Source of the DNA: Klebsormidium nitens
Lineage: Eukaryota; Streptophyta; Klebsormidiophyceae; Klebsormidiales; Klebsormidiaceae
DNA: 64,000 nt
Reading direction: 5' to 3'
NCBI GenBank assembly: GCA_000708835.1
Contig: DF237204.1
Span: 57,320-121,319 of the forward strand
Shown: piece after piece, positions 1 through 12,499 of the stretch
Layout of the letters: every line of letters starts with the position of its first letter
How positions within the stretch are numbered: position 1 is the stretch's first letter
Translations under genes and position numbers: made by a program
The notes under the pieces: generated by a model
Databases searched by the model: none
What the model was told of the DNA's origin: nothing
Seen by the model: the letters and a program-made list of their open reading frames with translations, nothing else

Positions 1-631
1 CTCTTACTGGCTGAAGAGATGTGAGCCGTTCACTGCGGATTCTGTATGCAAATGAACGGCCAGGTTTGGCCGTCGCTTGATATACCCGCACTCAGCAACA
101 GCTTGCTGTTTGGAAGGGGTCCTTCCGAACAAGCTGTGGACATGAGCTCGAAGCAGCCATAAACCGTGTTTCCAGCAGGTTGCTCGAGCAGGAGAGAGCA
201 AGCTGTATCGGACTCCGACAAGTATTGCTGCTCAACCTTCTAGAGATTTGGTAGAACACGAAGAAGACGTCGTCAGCTGCTCGCACGCTGCATAATCGGA
301 CTTACACACGCACACTCAGATTCAACATGATCATCCTGTTAGATAAAAGTAGGTGCCTTGATGAAGGTATGCGACCTGATGTTGGAGTGTAACAACCAGA
401 TCTATGTCTCTCTAACGGAAATGCAATGCCTAGTCTCGATGGGATTCAAGCCAGAATGCTGCAATACTAAGGTGCAACCTGCAGGCATAATTAAGGGCAG
501 TCAGCTTATGCAGCTCCCGGAAGCAAAGGACGTGAGCGTGGTGCTACTGAAGCCAGGCGTGTCTGCATTTGACGATTAGCGCTTTAGATTTCTGCAATTA
601 GCGAGGTCGGCAGAGCTGGCTTGAAGACAGG
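1..631. other. Upstream flank of PTEN, no gene recognised
   Basis: No open frame here resembles a known protein, and the short frames present lack splice-consistent partners. The stretch presumably holds the promoter and 5' untranslated region of the PTEN gene that starts at 632. I see no convincing core promoter motif. Confidence 0.5.
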
Positions 632-3600
632 ATGCAGTCGTTTGCTCGAGGGCTTGTGTCAAAGAAGAAGCGGAGGTACAAGGAAAATGGCTTCGACCTG
701 GACCTCAGCTGTACGTCGTAGGCCTCCCTGCAGGGCCCTAGGTTCTGTGTTCGAAGTGTGCAATCTATTCTCCAGTTTTGACGCCGTGCTCCCATGTTTG
801 TTGATTTAACACCGATCGCGAGCCCCTTTGTAGAGCTCTTCTTACGCTTTAGAGCTGCAAAAACCAAAAATGCTGAGAAGCGGCCCATACAGGAAGGCTC
901 GTGACTGGCCTCGGGTCACCACACGACTCAGTACACTTTATCTTCCATCTTGAATTGCAAATGCTAAAAAGTGAGCATAGACATTCAAAAGATGAAACAT
1001 CAGATATTAACATGCGTCGCCGCCGTATACCCTGACATCATAACATTGTCATGGTTCACAAGTCATTCCTTCAGTTGCAGTTCCTCCTGTGCTCAGATGA
1101 TGAAGCAGATTGACCCGCAAGGGCCCCCTGGGTATGCAAGCCGCGGCATATACGTAAGTTTGACAAGCTCCCAATACCAATTTAAGAGGCCCTGTCCTGC
1201 CTCTTACTGCAGACATCACGCCGCGCATCATCGCCATGGGTTTCCCATCAGAAGGTACAGAAGGCATCTACCGCAACCCGCTGTCCGAAGTCTTGCGCCT
1301 CCTCACCAAGATGCATGACAACCACTACCTCGTCTTCAACCTGTGAGCGGCGCAGAGAGACCCTTCGAATCCTATGTCTGCACAATGCGTGGTTCTCTTT
1401 ACTGTGTGCTGATAAGCATTGTCATGGCAAGCAGTCTAAGTGTTCAGACAATGGCTTTGAATGCGAACAAATGGTGTTGATGGCCTAAGCTAAATTCGAA
1501 TTACAGCTGCTCTCAAGACGGCTGCCCCTGGTTGATATAAGAAGTCAATGTGGTTCTTTTTGCCAGAGTGCTGCCGCAAGATCGTCTCAAGGGCAGCTGG
1601 CTTACCATCAAACGTTACTCTGCAGCCTTGGCTGCTTTCACTTCCTGGCAATGCTTGCTGCAAATCCTTCCATAGGGGAGGCGAGACGAAAGCAATGAAC
1701 AAAAGGACCGCTGATTGATCATGGAAGCGGACGGCATGCTCACGCCAGACAGAACACCATAATCAGAAGGGCAAGGATCTCGGAAGTATCTGAGCTTGAC
1801 AACCAATCAGCTCAAAGGCAGAGGGCTCACATAGGGAAAAGCCATAATTGGAAATCTTACGCAGGATTGGTCGACTTGGAAGACACCCCTTAGCGAGACA
1901 GTCAAGACTCAACCAACTAAAGGCCTGCTTCTCCTCTTTCACGTTTCAGATGCTCGGAACGGGCGTATGATGCGGAGAAGTTCAACGGCCAAGGTGAGCA
2001 ATACGAAAACCCTGTGTTCCTTTTGGCAGTCTCCAAGCCCGCTAGCTCATCTGCTCTCTCGTAGGGCACTTCTTCGGTCGTTTCGAATCTACAAAGACTC
2101 AGCCGTCGTGTCGTTTACATTCCGCATTAATGGAAAGCAATTTTGCTGATCATGTTAAAGGGATATACATGGGGTGACTGCAAAAGTTGTCCTCAGCAGC
2201 ACCAATCATTTCCAGCGGATCCGTCTCTTGCTGACGACGGTCCGATTGATCCAATTACAGTGGAGCGGATACCGTTTGACGACCATCAAGCCGCCCCCCT
2301 CGAGGTTATCCAAGCCTTTTGCCTGAAAGCCGTAAGCAATGCACCCTCATGAAACAAATAGGCCTTGGGCTTCGAATAGCGGTTTCACTGTCATTTGCCA
2401 ACTTATGAAGAGTTCTCTTTGCACGATGCTGGATTTGACAGGGATCTGTTCAATATGTCTTTGGACGTACAAATGGAGCTTGAACACTGCAGTCGTGCAA
2501 AAGCCAGTTTCTGGTCTGGAGGGATCGTTTGAAGATTCGGTTGGCTTCAGTGTCCGGCTGCGACATGCGAAAGGCTGCTGCAACCACGAAGCCCAAATGA
2601 GTCGTGAGAGGCAGCCGCCGCGTAGATGAGTCTCCTCCATAGTGATCCTTTCAAAAGCCAGGTTTGATAAGCAGAAAGATCCAGAGCGTAGAGATCGCAG
2701 CTTCCAGGTTGTAAAGCACAGGAATCCACTGCAGCCTGGATCCAAGAAGCGAGTCCAGCTCTGTTTCTTTGTGCGTCCTTGATTTTCCACCTCAGATTGA
2801 GGACATGAATTCCTCAAGGCGCACTCCCCCGTTCGCGGAGTCCAAAGCCTTATATCAGAAGTTCCACCCCTTGAGTTATCACCTCTTCCATTTCCCCCCC
2901 CCTTGGCTACTCAGGACGCGTGGCTGGCGCGGCACCCCCAGAACGTGATCGTGGTGCACTGCAAGGCGGGCAAGGGCCGCAGCGGCCTCATGATCTGCGC
3001 GCTGCTGCTCTTCCTGGAGCTCATGCCCGACCCGGACACCGCCATGCGCTTCTACGCGGACAAGCGGACCAAGAACGGCAAGGTGCGGACGTGCGGACGT
3101 TCAAATAAGTGCCCGTATACGAAAATAGCTTGTTTGTGGCTGGGGCCTCGAGCGTAACCTGAACAATTGGTCTTCAAACGAAGAGATGTGCGATGCGATA
3201 CTCAGGAGAAGGTAGAACCTTCTCCACTTCGTTTCTGGCTAGGTAATCCTGATCAACCACTTCAATTTGTCAGATGCTTACTGAAGCCCAAAGTGACACG
3301 GGTCCAAGCTGCCCACGAAACAGCATTCAAAACGGTCGAAGCTGGAGGAAACTTTGCGTTCTCCATTTCTAAGCCGCTTGGCAATAACACAATAACTGTC
3401 TCAGAATCTTCGGTTTTCACCGAACCTGGCGTGGGGGCAGGTCGTTGAAAAAGGATCGGGATCTTTGCGAGCTTCTAAAACCGAAGACGTGTCCTTCTCT
3501 CGCAGGGAGTGACCATCGCCAGTCAGCGGCGGTATGTGCGGTACTACAACGACAGCCTGGTGAATGGGCCCCGGCCTGCGGCCATGCTTCGACTGGTCCA

Positions 3601-6093
3601 GGTCAAAGTGACGGCCACGATCGCGGTGAAAGGAGGTGCGTCGCGACGTTCTTCGTTGCCACTGCTTCCGAAGCAGGATCTAGCTGATGTACAGGAACAC
3701 AAATCCTAAGTAGCAGGGAATCCGCTGGAGATGCAACAGTTACGAACTTAAGGAATGGGAGCCGAACCGAGAAATCTGATAAGCTCCAGGTGTAGAGTCC
3801 CAGATTGGAATCTCTTGACAAGACCTGGCAGAATGGAACCTGGTCTCCAGTCTGAAAGAAGCAGGGAGGTGATGCGACGTCCAATCTGGGCTCCCAAACG
3901 GGAGTTCGTATTCTGGTAGCTATTTCTGCAAGAAGGTATTAGCCGAGACAATTGATGTTTCGAGCAGGGGGTCTGGTAGCTATGGCTGACGTCGGTTTTT
4001 CTTGTGCAGACGTAATCCTAGTCGTCTCGTGCAACAACGGCACGGGAGACTATAACGTGACGCCGGTACTTACGTCAACCGTAAGCCATCTCAGGAAAAC
4101 TGCACGTCTTCTCACAAGTTCTCCGGTACTGAAGCCACGACTTTTCAAATCGTGCTGTTGCGAGCGGAGGATTACATCATACGATTGTGCGAGCCGTATC
4201 TTCATGAGCTACCGGGATACATGCTGCCCGCTGTCACTTTTTCCAACCTTCCGGAGCATTCGAAGGTGATGCTTGACTGTAACTTACAAGTTTTTCTCCT
4301 TCGTCCACTGCTCAAGCAGCTACGTTTACTTGGAGAAGAACTTCTTGTGTTCATCTGAAGTAAGCAATCGGGGTTGCCGGGCCGCAGGAGGAGGGCAGCA
4401 TACGGAGCTTGAACCGGCAGATCGTACGGCGGACGCTGACCCTGGACGTCCGGCCGGTGCTGCTGATGGGGGACGTCAAGGTGCAGCTGTTCGACAGGAA
4501 GATCGCCAAGGACGTGAGTGGAAGAGAGAGATTGTTACTTCATTTGATCCAAGAGAAAGGATACAGATGTACCTCTGGACGCGAATTCGGAGGTACGAAG
4601 GAACCTTCGAAAGGAAGACGATTTGCTATATTAAACGGACCTTCACCGAAGTGCGATGGAGTGCATCGGAAGGGTACTCGTGCTCCCAACCGTCAAAATG
4701 ATTAATCACTTCCTATCTGATTCAAGGCATTTAGATGGTGCGTCAATTGATACCCCACCTGATACGCTCGACGGATTGAAGTTCTGACCCAACAGAAGGA
4801 GCACCTTTCTCCATGTAAACCCTGTACATTTGTTCAATGGCCTGTATGAAATAGATAATGTTTCTCATTCTAGAGACTTCTGGCACAGAGGTGTCAATGA
4901 AAAACTGCGACGCTCTCTCCTCGCCAGGCGTCTCTCTTCTACTGCTGGTTCAACACGGGCTACGTGGCAGAAGGCAAGTGGGCGGTGCAGCGGGACGAGA
5001 TGGACAAGCCAGCCAAGAGGCAAGGGCTCCAATCGAGTTGACTTCACCAAGTTTTTTCAATCCCAGACCAGGAACAAATTGAAACGACGTTCAATTTCTC
5101 TGCTGCACATACTCTTGGGAAAATCCTCGTCTAGAGTCTTTTGGGAGGTGTTGAAAGCTTTCTGAAGCGGCGCTATCAAAGCGCCCAAACATAGAGCTTA
5201 AAAAAGGACGCGTATTTCAGAATTTTGAATTCCCCCATACACTCTGAAAGTCCGGGAATTGTTAAGAGCCCTTCTTTTTTGGCCAGACTCTTTTACCACT
5301 TCTTGCACGGCCTGAAGAAGCATTGCTCTGTATGCAGTCTCGAAGACGACCTGCGTTTGGAGCTCTCTTTTACCGCACCCACGACTTCTGGCGCTCCTTC
5401 GGGACCTACAGACCCTGGTGCAGCACAAGCGGAAGACCGAGACTCGGACGGAGATGAAGATCCGTCCTTTCAGCGTCCTGAAAGTGGACACCCGCGTCCC
5501 GGCGGGTAAGCTCAACGAATAAATGTACGCGAAAGAGGCACGCTTGTCTGTCGGGCATGCCTGTTTGATATGCAGACTGGAGGGATTGAAGAATTGGTGT
5601 TTCAGTTCGGGCCGATAATCCGCAGACTCAGAAGGATTGGGGATAAAAGTAATGGCACGGATTGCAAGGAGGGGGGCAGATCTATATATCGTCTGCAGGT
5701 GAAGGGTTGTGCACAGCAACGACGTGCAACTTACGCAATGGTAACATTTCGCAACTTGTAAAGGGACATTAGAGGTACTTAAAGTGTAGAGAAGTATTGT
5801 TGCTAAGTTGGTTCGTTCCTCTCGGTCGCAGGCAAACAGGCCACAGATGGACGCCCGTTGGAACCGGGGGTCGGGCCGGCACTGCTCAGCAAGATCAGCT
5901 GCCCGCCTCCACCAATCAGAGCTTGCCACCTGGCAGCACGCGGTCGCCACCCGCGACTGCCCAGAATCCAAACAGAACCGAGTTGGAAAGACGAACGGCC
6001 AGTCTGGGTGGCCCTTTAGGCTCCAAGAGTCGGGAGCAAAACGTGCGCGAGGCGAGAAAACGATCGTGCCAAATCATCATGCCGCATAAATGA
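632..6093 (+). CDS. PTEN: PTEN-family phosphatidylinositol 3-phosphatase / dual-specificity phosphatase
   Basis: Eleven exons join in phase: 632-710, 1213-1342, 1950-1993, 2261-2331, 2915-3082, 3506-3635, 4010-4065, 4388-4513, 4928-5019, 5338-5505 and 5832-6093, giving 441 residues. PTEN enzymes remove the 3-phosphate of PtdIns(3,4,5)P3 and counter PI3-kinase signalling at membranes. Seen here: the basic N-terminal segment [13 protein letters not shown], the block [10 protein letters not shown], the WPD-equivalent loop IPFDDH with Asp92, and the P-loop [10 protein letters not shown] at residues 123-132 with the catalytic Cys at 124, the same numbering as human PTEN. The TI loop [10 protein letters not shown] and C2-domain strands ([19 protein letters not shown]) follow. 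The last two exons encode an acidic, Pro/Ser-rich, probably disordered tail of about 143 residues that I cannot align to any family member. Intron 9 (5020-5337) uses a GC donor (AG|GCAAGG), the only choice that keeps the frame. The start is the first ATG before the conserved N-terminal motif. Exons 1-8 are secure and the last three are less so. Confidence 0.9.
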
Positions 6094-6959
6094 GGATCGT
6101 TGCATTGCAGTAATTGAATACAGGCGAGCAATCTTGTTAACCACATCGGAGTTCCGTTTCGACTTCGCGTCATAAATCAGATGCAAGGCGACTCAAAACA
6201 ATGCTCTGCGTGTAGCTGCTTGCCGGGAAGTCCAGCCGACTTCATTGTCTGGTGCGCTTTAATGCAGATCAAGTCTGCCCCTAAGGAGTACCTCACTATT
6301 TTGATCTTGGTCGACAGACCCAATTTGGCGAAACAAGACTTGATTGGCTGAGGGCAGTGCAACATCTGACTTTGCGCCATGTTTCACTTGTCATTTCCAA
6401 ACTATTGAATTTGCAGGTAGGGCGGAATCGGGTGCTGCCAGAAGCGGAAGCCTGGCGGCATCCTCCCGATACAGCTGCGACGGGGGTCGCTGAACGAGTT
6501 GTTGCGTCGACATGTGCAAATAAGACAATCGTAAGCCTGATGTAAGAGGATCTGCATAATCGGGGTTCAGCCGGGGTGATGTAGTGCGCCCCAAATTCGA
6601 GCTTGCTTGCACTAGCCTGCAAACAGGTTCTGTCCAACTTGACCTCAAGAGAGATCCTTACAAAAGTGGAATGCCGACCAGACTGTCTCAGGAGGAACGT
6701 AAGATTTGATTCACAGTCGTCGAATTTGTAAAAGCTACATAGATCTGTACAGCCCTTCCGTTTAACGGCAACCTCAAAAAAGGGCGTCTTCCAACCTGGC
6801 TTTTTGCCGTCTGCAACCTGGAACGTCACGAGAATTGCCGCAGAATTGTTCGGACCTTGATCATATTGGTCGGGGGCAACCGACCGATGCGCTACAAGAT
6901 TCGAGCTCCCCAGCGCGAACAGATCTTAGTCCGCCCTTTTACGACTGCTTTTCTGTTCA
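6094..6959. other. Spacer between PTEN and coiled-coil gene
   Basis: This holds the PTEN 3' flank and the upstream region of the next gene on the same strand. I see no conserved frame and no repeat. Short open frames on both strands are not supported by splice sites or by protein-like composition. Confidence 0.5.
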
Positions 6960-9640
6960 ATGATCCTCAGGAAAGCCATTTCGATGGACCCAAGAGCAGG
7001 CGAGAGTTCTCAGCTTCTGTCGTCTCCTGAAGGTCCAGCAGCCGCCGAAGAAATGCTGCTTTTGAAAGCGGACCTGGTGTCTTTGAGAGAGGAGCTGGAG
7101 GAAGAGAAAAAGGGCGCACGACAGCGAGAAGAGGTAAAACCGGATGCCGCCGTGCCTTTATTTTTTCGCGAGCAATCTAGCGTGTCCTGAGTAAGACTTA
7201 GGTTTAGGACCTCGTCCTGCTTGAACCGTTGAAACGCATGAATCATGACGGTAAAAGGCCGTAGAACACCAGCGGAAAAAGAAATGGACGTTAGTAAGAT
7301 CGAGTAAGGCACTCTCAGGGTCAACAAACCCGCAAATCAACTCGTGTGCGTCATCCACTGTTTTCTGGAAGGTCGAGGGACCACGTGGCAACCCCAAGAG
7401 TATCTCTTGACCGCCAGGCGCTCGCGGCGCGGTTGTCGGCGGTGATGCCGCACGCGGAGGAGTGGGAGGCGCAGCTGCGCGCGCAGCATGACGCGGAGTT
7501 GCGGCACGTGCGGGACGGAGCAGAGGAGAGGGAACGGCAGAGGGGGGCGGAAGACGTCCGGTAAGCGTTGAAGTGTCCAAAACGTTTACAGCATGCAAAC
7601 CGTCCGAAGCGACCGAAGTGTTACTCCTTCTAATGGCAAGTGGCGAATGTGAGCAATTTTTAACTCGTAGGTTTTGCGGAGCGGCCAGGTAAATCTTGCA
7701 GATCACAAGACAAAGAGATCCTTGACGTGGAGGGTTTAAAAGGACAGATGAACCAGTAGTTGCAGGATACCTGTGGATGTCTGAAGTAGAGTCGCCAGGA
7801 TTTCAATCTGGAACAGACTCTTTCCAAAATTCAGGTAAAACCCGGGAGTCGGTTAGCGGGGATTGCGACTGCGGAAGTGCTTGCCTCAGATCTCTGCTTT
7901 TGAGCGCAAAAGGACTATGTACCATCAACATGAGGAAGCCACTTGGAAAGGCTTGAGGGTGGTTGCATTAGGGGCGTTGTGCTCTTGTATCTGAAGTTGA
8001 TGGTTATCGTCTTTCCTCCCAAGATACCCACTCGTCAACCAAAAAAATGCCGTATCTGCAGATGGCGAGATCGCGAGAACGAGCTCTTGATGGCCCTCGC
8101 GGAGGCCTGTGATCAGGCGAAAACGTTACAGGGGCAACTAGAGGCGGAGGTGGCGGAACGCAGCAAGGTTAGAGATCAGTTAATACTTGTTTCACTGTTT
8201 TTGGTTCTGAGCACTTTTCCTTTCTGTCAGTACTCAAGTTGCTAATCACGCGCAAGCTGGGGAAACTGCTGACTCCAGAGTTCTGCAAACAGCTCATTCA
8301 ATCTGCCGCGCACTGCCAGAACCAGTTCTTCCCGCTTATTCCTCCAGATATTTGCCCTCCGTATGGTCTCATGCAACTGATTCTGTTTGAGAGCAATTCA
8401 ACGGGCAGCTGATCGCTCGTTTCCAGCTGCAAGAAGAGTTGCGACTCCTGAAAGGGAAGGTCGAGCGCGCGCGCCAGAAGGGGTGCTGCCCTGCCTGCGG
8501 CGCGGCTGCGCAGGGCGACACGCGCGGCTCGCCCCAAGCAGAGCGGCCGGCGTCGCCCCGGAGAACACAGGTACGATATTTCGGGCGACAGTCGACTCTA
8601 CGTCCCGTGGGAGACATTTGCCCCTTTTCTCTCCATCTCCTGAAATCTCGAGCGACCATCGAGTCTACGTACAGGGAAAACTACGTGCCTTTTCCTCAAT
8701 GCATCTTTTGAAAACCAGATCTGCCGTGGACGTTGTAAACTGTTGTCCCTGCAAATCAAAGGATCCTTCGAGGGACTCAACGGCAAAGTTTGGAAATTTC
8801 GGTCTCCATTAATCTGTTGAAATAGACGGCAGAAACGCCTTTGGATTGTTAACCAATGAAGTTTGTTCCGCAGGCTTTGCCGAGCCGACCTGTTAGCGAA
8901 TCCTCCGCCGATGCACTACGCTTGAGTTCCGCTGCGTGGCGGATCCGGGCGGCGACGGAAGGCCTTGTAGGGAAGGCGTGGCACGAACCAGACAAGTCCG
9001 CGTCCAACGAGGTGAGGGACCACGGCCGAAAAAGCGCCGTCCGGGTAAAGCTGACTTGTGACCATGCGTTTGACTATCAGTAACATGCCTTAATGGGTTG
9101 AAGCCAAATCAGCTGCCTTCAAGTCCGAAGCGATTGAGAGACAAAATCATCCGATTGACAGCTGAGGGAACGTTGAGTAATCACGTTCCTTCTTCCTCCC
9201 CCGAATTTGTTCTGCCTTCCAGCGGCTGCTATGGGGACTCGCTTTCGACCTTCCGATGGCTCCCCAACATATGCTAGATGTCCGCCTTCTGCACCAATCC
9301 ATTTTCATGTTGTACTGGCGGAAAAACTTTTCCTCCTGACTCTCCTGTTGTGGGCGTCTCGTGCCCGAACTTAGCCACACCTTCGTCGAGTCTTATATGA
9401 AAGTGATGGGCTTTGACAATCCACTTTCTTCCTTTTCGGCAGCAGGTGATGGTGGACCTGCAGGACAGCGTCACCCGGATGCAGACGTTGATGCGCGAGC
9501 TGCGGAAGGAGCAGAACATGAACGGCAAGCTGAACGCGCAGATCCAGTCCTTCCTCACAGCTGGGCAGCTCGGAGAATTACGGCTGGATCGAAAGCCTCT
9601 ACGAGAAAAAGCTTGCACACTTTGGAAGACCTTGGTTTGA
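6960..9640 (+). CDS. Coiled-coil protein of unknown function
   Basis: I do not recognise this gene. Six exons join in phase: 6960-7133, 7418-7560, 8062-8167, 8427-8570, 8874-9011 and 9446-9640, encoding 299 residues. Exons 1-4 are rich in Glu, Leu, Arg and Lys with heptad-like spacing (LLLKADLVSLREELEEEKK, ELLMALAEACDQAKTLQGQ, LQEELRLLKGKVERARQK), so coiled coil is expected through about residue 160. A small cysteine cluster (GCCPACG) follows, then a Ser/Pro-rich linker. The last exon is another helical heptad segment (DSVTRMQTLMRELRKEQN). No signal peptide, membrane span or catalytic motif is visible. Two in-frame ATGs exist at 6960 and 6984; I chose the first, although a CAG at 6967-6969 could also be a splice acceptor. 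The final exon may be longer or spliced onward; I took the first stop. It could be a scaffold or cytoskeletal component, but nothing in the sequence shows which. Confidence 0.6.
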
Positions 9641-12499
9641 TGATCGGATCAACCAATAACTCGAACTTCATAATGCAAGGTTTAATTCGCAAGTTGAGCG
9701 CGAGCAAGTTCCATCAAGAGTCCATTTCACGCGGCAAGGCAGTGGGCTTTGCGATGAGGCACCCTTTCAGTACCACGCCACTTGTTAAGCGCGCAATTCT
9801 TTACCTGAATCATTGGCTGGAAAACTTCGAAACCTTGAGCGGATCTGAGCAACAGGATTGAAATCATTTCCACTCGCACAGTCAATCTGAAGACCAACCC
9901 ATCTACCGTCTTCGACAGTGATTCCTGATTTATGCTGTGGATGGCTAGCTACTAAGTGGGAAGGCCTTTCGACCTAAGCCCATTGTTGTTCGCTCTGCGC
10001 TAGGACAAGTCCCGACCCGCCACACTTTCCTCCCTTGTCCAGGCATGTCCAGTTCAGCCTTTACGACTCGGGTCTCAGCTGTTTAAGGTCACCTGACGTC
10101 AACTCATCCGATCGAAGACTGTCAAGAATCCAAGAAGCCCTCGGTCTTTAATCTCCTGTTCGCAGCTGCTAGCGCACGGCTCGGTTACAGACATGGATGT
10201 GAAAGGCCCATCGAACTGGCAACGGACGCGTCAGATCGAAGTCTCGAAAATGATTGTCGATCACAATGCACTGAGTGGGTGAACAGCGGGCTGTGACTAA
10301 TGGCGAAAAGGCACACATAAGCGGTTTCTCACAGTGGCTCCGACTGCGGAACAGGTTAGGCATGGGCATGAGAAACGTTCATGATCCAAGAAGCCTTCAT
10401 GATTTGGAATTGCAAGGAAGCGACTCCGTGGGCTCTCGAATCTACTCATGCCGTCTGACACAGCTTTCCGGAAGTTCCATGCTTACGAGAAGTCAGCGGG
10501 GCGGCTTGAAATTTACAACCCCTGATATAAGTTGTTCGAGTTTTAAGGCCGCAGCAACGTACGGGCCAATGAACATGTTCGCTTCTGTCGCTTTGGATGG
10601 ATAGTTGGATGGCAACAAAGACGTAAGGACACGTGCACGAGGACATTGAAAACAGCTGACCATTTCTAGCACACCCTCAAAGTTGACTTCGTTTGATCGT
10701 TTGATCGATGATCATGCTGGCCACTGCTGCTGTTGATTTGACTTGCGGCAGATCTGCAACCATATTCGCGCGCGCTGGCGTACTTCAGATCTGTCACATT
10801 GGACCTTTCCAAACGGTTAGAAGCAGATTCTCGTAAGTATTGACTCATTCCTTAAGTTAAGGAGGTTTGGCAATACCGCTGGATCTATCCGTTTCCTTAC
10901 ATGAAGAGCAATTGATCATCAGTGCGGGTCTGCATCATGCATGTGTGGGCCGCTACCTTGATCGAGACAGTTCGACAATACGAAGGGGAGATATATATGT
11001 AGAACCAACCTGGCAAACCAACCTGCATTACGCCAAAATGGATGTATGTAAAGAACTCTAATCGTCATTTGACCTCGCGGCGAGCAGCTTTGGGTCACAA
11101 CGTACACTAATGCTGGCGCTCTATGGCACGCTTGTCAAGTGTGCAACCGTCAAGTTCTCACGATATGGAGGTGCGCAACGTCGCAAGCGAAGGCAGAAAT
11201 CAACTTCTCGAGATCATGATCACGCGAAGCCGTTTCAGGGCATGTAAAGTAATGCTCTGAACGGCTTGCAAAAATTGCAGGTAACGACCAGAGGGTCGCC
11301 CCTGCAAGGTGTGTTCGGTATTGGGTAATAGCACAGCAAGCCGTCCCTAGACGGTCATTGACCTGCTGACTCTCCCTGACTCAGGACGAGTTAGCAAAAC
11401 TGAGCCCCTTCACCAGGCTTTATAAGCAACCTCGTTCTATATTGTCTGTGGGTTAATGTGGCACAGGTTCATTCCCACGCACATCGACGCATCGGCCTGG
11501 TAAAGGTTTTGTGACCGTTATCGGTGCCGTCGTAGCGTATTCACACTACTTGGATTCTGCCTCATGGGTCGGGCTTCGACTTCACTGCAGAAATTGAATA
11601 TCTTTTCAGCTGAGCTGGTTTCAAAAGAGGGCGAACGTCAAGATGTGCACAAAGCCATAATAGAGTTGGCTAAACTATAGTTCTGGCAGGTATGTCTTGA
11701 AGTTCTCCTCTGCGTTCTCCTTGCTCTCAAGCTGCCCTACTGCATTACAGGTCTGTTCAAACAGCTGATGCATAGGGAGTTGGACCCAAACAAGTGTGCA
11801 CTTGCTCTTAAACCGCTCCAATGATGTATTTGGAAGTTGCCGGCATGAGTGGATCGATCGTATCACACATGAGTGGGAACTTCTGAAAGATGCTCAAAAC
11901 CAAAGGGTGGTGGTGGTGATTTTTGGTATCCAGTAACAAGGGGTAGGTTTCCCAGAAGAGATTTGGAGCAGCATTGTCCACTACTTCAAGACTTCCTCAC
12001 TCTGGTGAATTGTTAAGGGCTGCGACTGGCATCATGCATTGTCTTTTGTTAGCTGCGCTGGGTGCCCCAAATGGCCTAATACCCAAAATTTTAGATTAGA
12101 AGTCTTGGGGAACACAAGGGAAGAGAAAGCTCAGCTCATTGGGTCTTTTCCGTGTTGCGGCTGCTGCCTTCCAAGTAGACTGCCCTCTTTTTCAGGTGTC
12201 ACCTTTCACGTACTTCTTTTCTTTTACGCCCAGTGATGTCAACTTCTCCTTTTCCAATGTGGCTTGCTTTGTTCGTTTCTTTTCCGGGCGAAAATTTGAG
12301 ATGAGGGCAGGAACGTCACAAACAACGTTCCTCGTACACTGAAGCTGTGTCATGATTGTTTTTGATCACTCTGTTCTTAGACTGGTTATTTGTACCCCTG
12401 CAGCCCCTGAAACCATCTGAGCCCAACCGCTGAAGCTTCGAGTAGATTCACCCTCGTTCAGGGAAACAGGTAGTGCAGCCCTTTGTCACTCCAGCCGTC
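9641..12499. other. Long spacer upstream of BCD1, no gene recognised
   Basis: About 2.9 kb contains only short open frames (up to about 110 codons at 10275-10604), with no recognisable motif and no phase-consistent exon partners. The final few hundred bases include pyrimidine-rich stretches and probably the 5' untranslated region of BCD1. A short untranslated exon or a small RNA gene could be hidden here without my seeing it. Confidence 0.4.

Noticed and set aside
5424-5520. Alternative PTEN end in another frame ([18 protein letters not shown], stop at 5520)
   Set aside because: The incoming phase from exon 9 does not fit this frame with a good acceptor; the acceptor at 5337 fits the frame I used.
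5198-5971. 257-codon minus-strand frame
   Set aside because: It runs antisense through PTEN exons 10 and 11 and the intron between them.
9641-12499. Short frames such as 10275-10604 as candidate genes
   Set aside because: No recognisable motif, no phase-compatible exon partners and unremarkable composition.
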